A stretch of DNA of 64,000 nt, from positions 24,694,001 to 24,758,000 of the forward strand of contig CP139766.1 in assembly GCA_034370585.1 (NCBI GenBank), in the 5' to 3' direction. Within the stretch, counting starts at the first letter, position 1, and each line of letters begins with the position of its first letter. Position numbers and translations under genes: made by a program. The notes under the pieces are model-generated. The model searched no databases and was not told where the DNA came from. It saw nothing but the letters and a program-made list of their open reading frames with translations. Shown here piece after piece: positions 1 through 9,881 of this stretch. The DNA comes from Fragaria x ananassa (lineage: Eukaryota; Streptophyta; Magnoliopsida; Rosales; Rosaceae).

Positions 1-636
1 AGGGAGTTCGCAGATTATTTTGGCGGTTGGGTACGTAATTTAATTTTTCTCTACGGGTTTATGTTTATTGCATAATTATCCATATTTACAGTTGATATGG
101 TTGGTTGCAGATGAACCATATTCAATTTGATGGTCACCCAAATTGGTCGCACGAACTAAGACTTCTAGCGATGAAGCCGATAGTCTCAAGAGTTTATCCG
201 ATGTGCAAGGTGAATGGCGTGCAATTTATATGCGAACAAAGAGACAGCAGAAAGAGAACACAGAATTCTGGGGTCATGGCACATGGTGGGAAGAATGAAG
301 TTGACTATTACGGTGTTCTTGATTCAGTGGTGAAACTCGTTTACAGTGAAGGCATGACAGTGCACCTCTTCAAGTGGAGAGGCCGAAGACGAGGAAGATG
401 ATGTTGCGTATCAAGAGCCCAACGCAATAGGTATTCCTAACTCCTCTACCATTCGCCTTAATAATTTTAAAGCGGGTCGTTCGGTGCGAATTCGTGATGA
501 AGAGCCAAGACATGTTGATGTTGATCCAAATCAAGAAACAGGCGAAGACTCTGGCGATGAGGAAATACATATATTACCAGAAATTAAATCTGACACCGAA
601 GAAGACTCATCGGATGATTCCGATTACGAGCCTTAG
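1..636 (+). pseudogene. 3' end of a TNP2-like CACTA transposase gene (DUF4216 region), broken
   Basis: Bases 1-30 end an exon (peptide REFADYFGGW). An 80-bp intron follows (GT at 31, AG at 109-110), then an exon from 111 coding for a DUF4216-like region (peptide DYYGVLDSVVKLVY). Copy 2 has the same intron at 31569-31648. Here 212 bp corresponding to 31915-32126 of copy 2 are missing after CTCTTCAAGTG, which shifts the frame and gives a stop at 399-401. The original stop TAG is still present at 634-636. This copy therefore cannot make the full C-terminal region. The deletion junction shows only about two bases of shared sequence. Confidence 0.85.
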
Positions 637-809
637 TTTTAATGTATGATTCCGATTAATTTGTATAATTTTTCAAAGACTTTTTCCTTTATAGTTTACA
701 TATGTTGAATTCATATTTCAGTTATTTTATATTAATTTCGGTGATACATGATGAACAGGGTTTTTTTAATGTATGGTTTATGAATATCGTCTGTTTTTTT
801 TCCCTTTTT
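637..809. other. AT-rich spacer of CACTA copy 1
   Basis: AT-rich sequence after the TNP2 stop, matching 32387-32565 of copy 2 with small indels. No further coding sense is seen. Confidence 0.5.
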
Positions 810-1190
810 TTTACTTTAGTCGACGAAATACACTATAATTCGTCGGCTAAGATGTTTTTTACCGACGAAAAAAGCCTTAATTCGTCGGCCATAGATGTTT
901 TTTATTTTTTTTATTACACACTTTAGCCGACGAAATACACTGTCATTCGTCGGGTAAGAGAGTTTAGCCGACGAAAAAGCCTTAATTTCGTCGGCCATAG
1001 ATGTTTTTTATTTTTTTTATTACACACTTTAGCCGACGAAATACACTGTGATTCGTCGGCTAATATGGTTTTTACCGACGAATAACCTAATATTTCGTCG
1101 GCTATAGTTATTTTTTTAATTTTTTAATTACATACTATAGCCGACGAATACGTTAGGGTATTCGTCGGCTAAACCTTAAAATATTTCTAT
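810..1190. repeat. Internal array of palindromic CCGACGA motifs (CACTA copy 1)
   Basis: About a dozen occurrences of TAGCCGACGAA and its inverse TTCGTCGGCTA, mostly as facing pairs 15-30 bp apart that can form hairpins. The array lies between the two transposon genes and not at a terminus. The same array is at 32570-32935 in copy 2. In the En/Spm family, subterminal motifs of this type bind the element's second protein; binding here is inference. Confidence 0.85.
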
Positions 1191-1196
1191 TACCTA

Positions 1197-1985
1197 TTAT
1201 AGCCCTATGTTCGGTGGTTATTTTTATACGACTTGTTGCGTGTCATCGGTTTAAAACTATTTTCAGTTGGAGGTCCGGCCAAAATACGTAATTTAGACGG
1301 TCGAACGACCTTTTCCGTGCGTTTAGAGGTTTGACTTACGAGATTGACCGTCCGGATCGAGCCCTTGTTCTTTTCGGATCAAGTTGAATTTTTTCCCATA
1401 CATGTATTTTATCATGATGGTCAGATCTAACGGCCGGATTTGTGTTTCTCAAGTTTGATCATCACGATCACAACATGCGTACTAATGTTGTATAACTTGT
1501 TTACCAAGTGTTATGTAAATGTTCCATTTCAAAAACAAACTATACGTAGAACCTTCAAAGGTAAAAAAGTCGTGAAATAAGACATGACTAGAATGGTGAA
1601 ATACGTCTACGGTTGAAAAATCACGGTATTCCGGTCATGTCTCGGTGCCGATAGTTGCGGTCAATGCAATTTTCCATTCTTTCTCCCTATGGGTAGCCCC
1701 GGGTTCGGTGGTTATTTTGCGTAAAATTTTTATAAGATTTGTTGCGTGTCATCGGTTTAAAACTATTTTCAGTTGGAGGTCCGGCCAAAATACGTAATTT
1801 AGACTGTCGAACGACCTTTTCCGTGCGTTTAGGGGTTTGACTTACGAGATTGACCGTCCGGATCGAGCCCTTGTTCTTTTCGGATCAAGTTGAATTTTTT
1901 CCCATACATGTATTTTATCATGATGGTCAGATCTGACGGCCGGATTTGTGTTTCTCAAGTTTGATCATCACGATCACAACATGCC
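1197..1985. repeat. Pair of long direct repeats inside CACTA copy 1
   Basis: A block of roughly 280-290 bp starting near 1203 (CTATGTTCGGTGGTTATTTT) recurs near 1695. Shared landmarks include TTGTTGCGTGTCATCGG, GGTCCGGCCAAAATACG and TTTGATCATCACGATCAC. About 200 bp of unique sequence separates the two blocks. The same two-block arrangement is at 32957-33240 and 33470-33750 in copy 2, so the duplication predates the split of the two copies. No coding sense is visible. Confidence 0.8.
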
Positions 1986-2215
1986 AAATGTATAAAGGTT
2001 TAGCCGACGAATTTCAAAGATTTAGCCGACGAATTACATACTATAGCCGACGAATTGCAAAGGTTTAGCAAACGAGTTGCAAAGGTTTAGCCGACGAGTT
2101 TAAAAGATTTAGCCTACGAATTTCAAAGTTTTAGCCGACGAGTTTAGAAGGTTTAGCCGACGAAATTTTTATCTTTAGCCGACGAACAAATTATTTCGTC
2201 GGCTAAAGTCTTCGG
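1986..2215. repeat. Degenerate direct array of the CCGACGA motif
   Basis: Roughly 22-bp direct units of the type AAAGGTTTAGCCGACGAATTTC, several with substitutions such as AGCAAACGAG and AGCCTACGAA. This is the decayed counterpart of the near-perfect array at 33761-33940 of copy 2. Confidence 0.8.
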
Positions 2216-2224
2216 GTTTAACTG

Positions 2225-2455
2225 CGAAACCCTAGCCTCCTCCCTCATTTCGGCAATTTTCCCTCCTCCCTCCTCCCTCCTCCCTCCCGGTCTCCTCCCT
2301 CCTCCCTCCCTCTCCCGTCGCCGCCTCCTCCCTCCCTCTCCCGTCGCCGCCTCCTCCCTCCTCCTTGCCTCCCAGTCTCCTCCCTCCCTCCTCCCTGCCC
2401 TCCGCCCTCCTCCCTGCCTCCCGCCCTCCTTCCTGCCTCCCGCCCTATTCTCAGG
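2225..2455. repeat. CTCCCTCC low-complexity tract
   Basis: Dense TCCTCCCTCC and CCGCCCTCC repeats. A related tract is at 34020-34160 in copy 2. Any ORF across it is simple repeat and is not claimed as coding. Confidence 0.85.
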
Positions 2456-2763
2456 TTCGGTGCTTAATTTTGTTGTTGTTTCTTAATTTTGTTGTTGTTG
2501 ATATATTGGTGCTTAATTTTGTTGTTGTTGATAAATTAATGCTCATTGTTATCGTTTGGTTTAATTTGTCTTAATTAAATTTATGTTAATTTAATTTTTG
2601 TGAATTTAATTTGTGTTAATTTAATTTGTGTTAATTTAATTATGTTAGTTTATGTGTTTATTTTTGAATATATGTGTTAATTTATTTTTGATTTCGAATT
2701 TAATTTTATGATATGTTAGTTAATTTATGATGATGTTGATATATATAATATTGTTATGTAAGT

Positions 2764-2764
<1 letters not shown>

Positions 2765-2800
<36 letters not shown>

Positions 2801-2810
2801 ATATATATAT
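2765..2810. repeat. (TA)n microsatellite
   Basis: AT dinucleotide run within AT-rich spacer upstream of the second CACTA gene. The equivalent run in copy 2 is at 35279-35310. Confidence 0.85.
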
Positions 2811-3365
2811 TGGTATGTGTATCTATTTATTGAATAAGTATAATTTTAAACATGTATAATTTTTTATAAAATAAAGACAAAATAACCTAAAGCCTTAGAT
2901 TAATATTTTAAATAGGATGAGCGGCTTTTTTCGATCGAAGAAGAGTTCGAAGGGCCAAAGGTCCGAATCGTCTTAGGGAACCTCTAGCAACCCTCAAACG
3001 ACGTTTCAGGGCCAGATGACAGCCAGACGTGCGAGCCTTCTGGAGACGGCGCCGGAGGTGCCCCTTTCATCGAGGCAGGCGGCCGTCCCTCATTCCCCGA
3101 GGCCCTTGTGGCCTCAGACGGAGGTGTCTGCACCTCGTATGCCCAAGATACACCGGGCGCCCACTCCGGGTCCTACTTCTTCGGATAGTGGGTCATCTGG
3201 GGTACAGATGCCGCCGCCTCATCTGTTCCTTCCGCGGATGATACCGGCGTTACTTGTAGTCGATGGCTCTGGGACGCCGATTTATCCACTGCCTCCGCCA
3301 GTGGCTCCATCAGCGGCGTACCGGTTCGTGCCTTTTGATACGCCTCTTATTTCTGCGAGGGTATC

Positions 3366-4629
3366 TGTTTGCACCCATTTTTTGGTAAATCGGCCCTTGA
3401 AGTCTTGACCGATAGATAAGGAAAATTTGGTGCTTTATTAGCAATATCTCAATAGAATTTCATAATAAAATTCTATTAGATATTAACCTATGGAGAGGAA
3501 ATTAAAAAGGAAGGCAATAACGGCGATTTCTCATAATTGCCGATATATAAAAATGAAGGAAATAAAGGTGATTTCTCATAATTGCCGATATATAAAACGG
3601 AAGGAAATAACGGTGATTTATAATAATTGCCGATATATAATCGAGGAAGGAAATGACGGCGATTTATCATAATTGCCGATATATAATCGAGGAAGGAAAT
3701 AACCGAGATGTAATTGCGTTTGAAGGCATTGATGACAATATTTCATAATCAAGAGACAATCGATTCTAACGATGCCTCAAGAAGAAAGGATATATGGTGC
3801 GATTAAGGAATGAGTAATATGGAGCATAATCTTAATTCCGGTCATTAAGACCAAAATTCAAATATTTAATTGTATTCTCTTTCCTTTATTGTGCATTTGT
3901 AATTGTATATATTCGACCCTCAGCCTCATTGTAAAGGGTCCTGCACCACACAAACAAATCAATACACAAACTTTACACACAACTTATCTTTCTATTGCTT
4001 AGGTACTTTACCTTCCCTATCAACTTCAAACCTAATTTTATTTCTTTGTTTTTCTTTGTTTTCTTTTAATTCAGTTCTTTACATTCCGGCACTTTAATTA
4101 TATTGTTCTTTACATTTCGGCACTTTAATCTTCTTGTTCTTTATATTCATGCACTTTATTTATCGCACATAGGAGTAGTTGTAACATAGAAGTTTCATCC
4201 ATTGATCTCTTTCGGCCAGTCCGGATTGGGTCAATGCGATTCGCTGTTCACACACACATCACATCACAACGCTACAACAACCGAATCCGTTTCATCTTCG
4301 TGTTCACGGTGATTTGCGAGTATCTCCACCCGATAGATCTCTCGTCAGTTGCCCGAACATTCGAGTTCACCCAGGAAGTAAACGTATTTGAAGATCCCGG
4401 CGACGCTTAGCCGAAAATTCCTTGTAACACAGGCATCAGAACCTAACGGCCGAGAGGGTTCCTTCCTCGGCCAACAATCATTTGAAGAAGTCAGATCAGG
4501 CAAACTACATCAATCAAAACCTCGCTTGGCCGTCTTGGCCGCGAGTTGGCACGCCCGCGCAACAGAAGGACATTTGTAGCCAAGGATCTCGGCCTCTCTT
4601 TTAGGCCGAGACGATTTTTTGAGCAAACA
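3366..4629 (+). repeat. 5' LTR, 1264 bp
   Basis: Bounded by TG and CA. A TATA-like GTATATATT near 3905 suggests U3 ends around 3930-3945. Up to about 3945 it differs from the 3' LTR at only a few positions. Beyond that the two LTRs differ strongly in sequence and length until they become recognisable again over the last 200 bp (shared GAAGAAGTCAGATCAGGC and GCGAGTTGGCACGCCCGCGC). Confidence 0.88.
3490..3710 (+). repeat. Tandem repeats in the LTR U3
   Basis: Four to five units of about 43 bp built on GGAAATAACGGTGATTT and CATAATTGCCGATATATAA. The matching array in the 3' LTR is at 5745-5965. Tandem U3 repeats are often enhancer-like in plant retroelements; that role is inference. Confidence 0.8.
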
Positions 4630-4652
4630 TCTTTTGGCACGCCCAGTGGGAT
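4630..4652 (+). other. Candidate primer-binding site
   Basis: Immediately after the 5' LTR CA comes TCTTTTGGCACGCCCAGTGG. Its position fits a tRNA primer-binding site. I did not assign the tRNA. GGCACGCCC also occurs within the LTR itself (near 4549 and 6681). Confidence 0.5.
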
Positions 4653-4677
4653 CCCAATGTAGTAGGTGTTTTCACAA

Positions 4678-5466
4678 ATGAGTTTCTATGAGCCGAATTT
4701 AAACGGCTCAAGTTCAATATATGGTGTCGATGGGAGATACAGTTATGCTACATACACAAGTTTTGTGGATTTCAATAGCCATGCAGCATGGAAGTCGCAA
4801 ACGCCAACGACACAACCCGAATTTGTTTCGAATCAGCAACATAATTGTAGGAAAATTTTGGAGGCTATACAAAAGAACAAAGAGGTTTTGCATGAAAGCT
4901 ACCAAAAAAGCCAAAAAGAGTTGAATGAATATTTTCAAAGGCGTAAAGATAAAATCGAAGAGGATTGGCGAAAGCATGAGGTAGAGCACTTGGAGAGGAG
5001 GAGAAAATATGAGGAAGAATATCGAGCACAACAACATGCATATATGATGTCAATGGTCTTTTCTCTACCTCATTCATCTACCCAATATGAAGAGAATAAT
5101 TCCAACGTAATTGTGGAAGATGAACCCAAGCTTGAAAATCCACCCACGCCTGAATTAAATGTCAATGTCAACAGCAATTACTCAGATGATCTAGAGGAAT
5201 TTCAATTAGTTGATTGTTTTGATTTGGTTGTCGGAAATAAAGCCGACTTGGAAAAATCACAATCGGCTCAATTTAAATTAGAGGCCGAAGTTGATAATTT
5301 AAGTGCATATGAGCATGAAAATTCGGCCTACATAATGGCCGAAGATCAAGGATCTATTGCATGGGACTTGAGTTTGACCTTTAACGGCCTCCAAGAAATT
5401 CAGCCAAAGGCCGAAAACAAAGAAGGTTCAAAATTCGCAATTAAGCATCGTTGGCCACCTCCATAA
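4678..5466 (+). CDS. Orphan ORF of the non-autonomous LTR element (262 aa, coiled coil)
   Basis: Open from ATG 4678 to the stop at 5464-5466. Residues about 45-125 are dominated by K, E, R and Q (segments such as ILEAIQKNKEVLHESYQK and EEDWRKHEVEHLERRRKYEE) and should form a long coiled coil. The remainder is acidic and rich in E, N and S, ending HRWPPP. I see no CCHC knuckle, no capsid-type hydrophobic motif, no catalytic triad and no signal peptide. It is the only substantial ORF between the LTRs. The open frame suggests recent selection or recent insertion. A structural gag-like role in assembling particles with a partner element is possible but is inference; I do not recognise the family. 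Confidence 0.6.
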   Translation: MSFYEPNLNGSSSIYGVDGRYSYATYTSFVDFNSHAAWKSQTPTTQPEFVSNQQHNCRKILEAIQKNKEVLHESYQKSQKELNEYFQRRKDKIEEDWRKHEVEHLERRRKYEEEYRAQQHAYMMSMVFSLPHSSTQYEENNSNVIVEDEPKLENPPTPELNVNVNSNYSDDLEEFQLVDCFDLVVGNKADLEKSQSAQFKLEAEVDNLSAYEHENSAYIMAEDQGSIAWDLSLTFNGLQEIQPKAENKEGSKFAIKHRWPPP

Positions 5467-5603
5467 CAATCACAAAAAGTTAGTTTTGCATGGCCGAGAT
5501 TTTCTCTATGATCACGGCCTAAATTATTTTGATATTACTTTCTTCTTTTTGGCCGGCATGTTCAATATATAGTCCCTTAACCATTCGGCTCGAGCCGATG
5601 TTC

Positions 5604-5621
5604 AAGGAACTGGGGGGGCTA
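5604..5621 (+). other. Polypurine tract
   Basis: AAGGAACTGGGGGGGCTA lies directly before the TG of the 3' LTR at 5622, the expected place for the plus-strand primer. Confidence 0.75.
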
Positions 5622-6765
5622 TGTTTGCACCCATTTTTGGTAAATCGGCCCTTGAAGTCTTGGCCGATAGATAAGGAAAATTTGGTGCTTTATTAGCAAT
5701 ATCTCAATAGAATTTCATAATAAAATTCTATTAGATATTAACCTATGGAGAGGAAATTAAAAAGGAAGGCAATAACGGCGATTTCTCATAATTGCCGATA
5801 TATAAAAAGGAAGGAAATAAAGGTGATTTCTCATAATTGCCGATATATAAAAGGGAAGGAAATAACGGTGATTTATAATAATTGCCGATATATAATCGAG
5901 GAAGGAAATGACGGCGATTTATCATAATTGCCGATATATAATCGAGGAAGGAAATAACCGAGATGTAATTGCGTTTGAAGGCATTGATGACAATATTTCA
6001 TAATCAAGAGACAATCGATTCTAACGATGCCTCAAGAAGAAAGGATATATGGTGCGATTAAGGAATGAGTAATATGGAGCATAATCTTAATTCCGGTCAT
6101 TAAGACCGAAATTCAAATATTTAATTGTATTCTCTTTCCTTTATTGTGCATTTGTAATTGTATATATTCGACCATCAGCCTCATTGTAAAGGGTCCCCGA
6201 CCAACACAAACAACACTCAAATACAAACTCTATCAAATTCTCTACGAATTTCTACAATATCAATCTTTTTATCCATGTTCTAGCATAGTTCTTTTCTTCT
6301 TTATCGCTTTCTTTACATTCTGCGCTTTATTTTCATGTCATTTCTCTTCCGCCTCTTTAAATTCATGCAATTTAATTCCTCGCAATTACTTTCCGCTCTT
6401 TAATTTCTGCACTCTAACTTTCTAGCCATTTCATTCTCTTTAAATTTCATGCAAATTAGATTTTCGTTCTATTAATTTTCGCACTTTATTTCTCGCAAAC
6501 TTATACAAAAATCACAACAAAAAGAGGAGCAACATCGGTGAAAACGCCGAAAGTCCTTGCAACAAAGGCGAGAGAACCCAAAGGCCGAGACGGTTCCTTC
6601 CTCGGCCTACAATCGCTTGGAAGAAGTCAGATCAGGCGCAAAATTAATCAAAACCTCGCTTGGCCAACAGGCCGCGAGTTGGCACGCCCGCGCAAATTTT
6701 GAAGGACGATTGTTCTCAAGACCCTCGGCCTCTCTTTTAGGCCGAGACAATTTTTTGAGCAAACA
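5622..6765 (+). repeat. 3' LTR, 1144 bp
   Basis: Starts TGTTTGCACCC and ends GAGCAAACA, followed by TSD GTATC. Nearly identical to the 5' LTR over its first 570 bp, then divergent and 120 bp shorter overall. Confidence 0.88.
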
Positions 6766-8524
6766 GTATCATCATAGGCGACAGAGCCGGAATCCGTCGC
6801 GAGCTCCTCAGGTAATCAGTGATGCAAGATTACTTTTAAAGGGTCATATATATTTTAATAATCAATTTTGCCGAATCATGTCATAGGCACAAAGAAGAAG
6901 AGAGGCCCCGTCACAGGGAAGGCTCTCGAGAAGATGGTGAGTACCGTGGGGAGGATCCCCATCGATATTGACGGGGATGACCACGTAGTATCGGGCGGGA
7001 AGTCGAGGACGTACGCCGGCCGCGTGGGAGCTCTCATTAGGGATAGAGTCCCTATGTTGTGGTCCGACTGGGGCGAGATCCCGCAGGAGGTTAAGGACAT
7101 GGTCCACAACGCGATGTCGGTGAGTTTATAAAATAATATTATGTATTAAATTGTTGATTTCTCGAAAAGCTAAACTAATAAACGGTTAAATGCAGGTGTG
7201 GTTTGAGGTTCCCGAGCACCTGAGAGACAGCTGGGCCGACGTTGTGCATGGGGGAAGGTACGTTGGGAAGTTAATGAAAAACAAAATTGTATGTGATATT
7301 AATAATATTTCTAATATTTTTGTTGTATTTGTAGGTACAAGGAGTGGAAGAACGAGCTGCGGACCCATTGGACTACGCACGGGAACGCACGTTCTGGTAC
7401 CCCTGCTGAGTTCCAGTACAGGGAGTACGAGTGGCGTTGGCTTCTGACATCAGAATTCAACAACCCTCGTAAACAGGTATTTAAATAAATTAGTTAGTTA
7501 ATTTAAAAATAAGTACGTGCGTTTTAAAATATTCTACTAATAGTTTACTTTTTTCTTTGAAGGCGGTTTCCCGGGTGAACGCTCAGAACCGGCAACGCAA
7601 CACAAGGAACCATCATGCCGGTTCTAGACCGTTCGGTGTCTTAATGGACGAGGCGGCCAAGGAACATCCAGAAGTCAACCCGTGCGTCTATACGTACAAG
7701 AAGGCATATCCTGACTCCCAGGAGGATATTGTAAGTTACCTTCCGTTTTTAAATTTTTAAATTTATGTAAAAATTTTAATTAATAATTTTTTTCCTATCC
7801 ATATAGACGAGGGTGAGGGAGGCTACTGACGAGGTCATGAGTACCGTAGTGAGGGAGGCATGGCCGGACACGCAGGAGGAAGAGATGTCCGAAGCCATGT
7901 CCCGAATCGACACTTCGGATCCGACGATTGGGGCGAGGATCATGGGCACAGCCTTCCCACCGAGAGGAAACAACTTCTACTGCCGAGGTCTAGGAAAGAG
8001 AGGCGAGGGGGTCCTGAATACCACTCCAGGATTTCAACGAAAGGCAGCCTCGACCAGCAGCAGGACCACGTCCACGATGAACAGGACGACTCAGTTAGAG
8101 TCGGAAGTTCAGAGACTACGAGATTTCCGTGCTGCTCAGACTGCCTATAATGCCTCGCAGGCAGCCTTTAATGCCGCGCAGACAGCCTATGCTGCCGAGT
8201 TACAGGCCATCCAGCAGGCCCAGCAGCAGCAGCTGTTCCAGTACATGCATGACTTTACAACTGCCCAGATTCAGGGACTTCCGCCTCCGTCCATGACGCT
8301 ACCCCAGCCGCCGCAACCTCCGCAGCAGCCTCTAAAAGAGGACTTTAATTTAGACGATATAGACTTTACGTAGTTGATATATATATACTTTTATGTAATT
8401 GATACTTTTATGTAGTTCATATATTCTTTTATGTGTTTGTTGTTGGTTATATGAAATTGTTAAACATGTTTTTTGCGCTTGCTTGGAATGGTAATTCAGA
8501 AATTACGGGATTTTTTTTACTGGA

Positions 8525-9115
8525 ATGCACTTATAGCCGACGAAAAAAGCCTTAATTCGTCGGCTAAAGTTTTTTAAAAAAAAAAAAGTTTTGCCGACGA
8601 AATATGCTTTAATTCGTCGGCTAAATGCCTATAAAGCCGACGAAAAATACTATATTTCATCGGCCATAGATGTTTTATATTTTTTTTATTACAAACTTTA
8701 GCCGACGAATATTTTAAATTATTCGTCGGCTAAAGTTTGGAAGATAACAGACGACAAAAAATGTCGTCGGCTACGGTATGGACTATAGCCGACAAAAAAA
8801 TCGTCGGCTATAGTGCATACTTTAGCAGACGAAATAATGTCGTCGGCTATAGTATGACTATAGCCGACGAAATAATGTCGTCGACTAAAGGTTGGACTAT
8901 AGCAGACGATATTATTTCGTCGGCTATAGTCATACTATAGCCGACGAATTTTTTTATCTCGTCGGCTAAAGTCATCACAGACGACCCTTTCCCGACGACC
9001 CTTTCCCGACGACTCTATAGCCGACGAAGGTTCGTCGGCTAAGAGCTTCGTCGACGAATTTTTTTAACAGGCCGACGAAAATTTTTCGTCGGCTAAAGTA
9101 CTTGTCCTGGTAGTG
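8525..9115. repeat. Right subterminal CCGACGA array and terminus of CACTA copy 1
   Basis: About twenty copies of the CCGACGA/TCGTCGG core in both orientations, often as facing pairs, ending at the CTGGTAGTG terminus. This matches the right end of copy 2 (37738-38267), with a few diverged units such as GCAGACGA. It is the expected subterminal binding-site array of a CACTA element. Confidence 0.88.
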
Positions 9116-9655
9116 AGAGCAACAATGTCAGTCAGTCATTTACAAAGGCATTAAAACAAATGTTCAATTATTCCTGCACATCTTTTTTGTAGATACTATA
9201 ACATTCACCAATATAACAAAAATCAAAGAGAAAAAGCAGTCTCCACAGAAGTTACACTCAAGCAATATTTCTTGCACTTGTATCAACAACCTGTCCTCTT
9301 TCTTGGTTCACACCAACTTGTCATCAATGACAGAGCTTAATTTCAGCTACAAAGTCCAAACCATTGTTGCCAAGGAACAAAATTGGAAGTAGCTCAAAAA
9401 AGTTCATGAAACATGGAAATACAATTTAATAGGCATTATTTGTCTGTTAAATTTCTCAAACTGCACTCATCGAGGATCTCTCTATAAATCCTTTCAATTT
9501 TCTAAAACAGATCAACTAAATGATACTGTACAAATGAGAACTCGAAATCAAAATTCAAACCAAACAAAACCCAAAAAAAAAAAAAAAAAAACAACAGAGA
9601 ATTGGTGATAGGTAATACGATTTGTAGGCAATGACGAATTGAAACGATAGAGGGA
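9116..9655. other. Intergenic; no gene seen
   Basis: No ORF of note. The sequence is compatible with the 3' flank of the minus-strand gene at 9882-10269. A poly-A run lies at 9574-9591. Confidence 0.4.
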
Positions 9656-9664
9656 TAGATTTAC

Positions 9665-9787
9665 TGAAAATTATACAGCGCACCCGGGTGCGCGGCGCAT
9701 CTGGCCAATCTCACCGTCCACTCACCGTGCCCGGCCCCACCTGGCGATCTCACCGTTAAATTTCCGGGTGCGCTGAATAGGCTCTCT
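9665..9787. mobile_element. Small GC-rich MITE-like insertion with 9-bp direct flanks
   Basis: TAGATTTAC at 9656-9664 is repeated at 9788-9796. Between them lies a 123-bp segment with inverted CAGCGCACCCGG (from 9676) and CCGGGTGCGCTG (to about 9776). A 9-bp target duplication is typical of Mutator-like elements. The terminal inverted repeats do not reach the flanks cleanly, so the class is tentative. Confidence 0.6.
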
Positions 9788-9881
9788 TAGATTTACAGAC
9801 TTACCACATCTACTTTCATGTGAGAAAACTTTCACAGGTTAAGAAGTTGTCCCAGATGAACTTCATATCTTCCTCCAGCAT

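Larger units (their letters stand above)
3366..6765 (+). mobile_element. Non-autonomous LTR retrotransposon with one orphan ORF
   Basis: It starts TGTTTGCACCC (3366) and ends GAGCAAACA (6765). GTATC target-site duplications lie at 3361-3365 and 6766-6770, and the empty site is visible in copy 2 (GGTATCATCATCGGCG near 35860). LTRs are 3366-4629 and 5622-6765. The internal region has a candidate primer-binding site, one ORF of 262 aa and a G-rich polypurine tract directly before the 3' LTR. No gag zinc knuckle, protease, reverse transcriptase, RNase H or integrase is encoded, so proteins must come from another element. Confidence 0.9.
2917..8373 (+). pseudogene. CACTA second gene (Transposase_24 / Ptta-En-Spm type), split by an LTR element
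   Basis: Same six-exon layout as the intact copy at 35424-37557. It starts with ATG at 2917 (peptide MSGFFRSKKSSKG) and ends with TAG at 8371-8373. Codon 20 is TAG (2974-2976) where copy 2 has GAG, and exon 1 is interrupted at 3365 by a 3.4-kb LTR retrotransposon. Downstream exons can still be followed: KKKRGPVTGKALEKM near 6893, VWFEVPEHLRDSW from 7196, the exon starting AVSRVNAQNRQRNTRN near 7562, and the glutamine/alanine/proline-rich last exon to 8373. With both a nonsense codon and the insertion, no full protein is expected. Confidence 0.88.
1..9115 (+). mobile_element. CACTA (En/Spm) DNA transposon, copy 1, left end outside the window
   Basis: The right terminus reads CTGGTAGTG at 9107-9115, the reverse complement of the CACTACCAG left end of copy 2 at 28253. 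Upstream come a subterminal array of the motif TAGCCGACGAA and its inverse, a Transposase_24-type gene (2917-8373), internal repeats and the 3' end of a TNP2-like gene. Gene order and sequence match copy 2 at 28253-38267 almost base for base over long stretches, apart from an LTR retrotransposon insertion at 3366-6765, a 212-bp deletion near 371 and the absence of the copy-2 segment 34170-35090. The left end and most of TNP2 lie before base 1, so the target-site duplication cannot be checked; the bases after the right end are AGA. Confidence 0.9.

Noticed and set aside
2365..2574. Proline/leucine-rich ORF over the CTCCCTCC tract
   Set aside because: Low-complexity translation of a simple repeat, with no support in copy 2.
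3488..3672. Overlapping 60-codon ORFs on both strands in the LTR (also at 5743-5927)
   Set aside because: They come from the U3 tandem repeats, which lack stops in several frames. No protein features.
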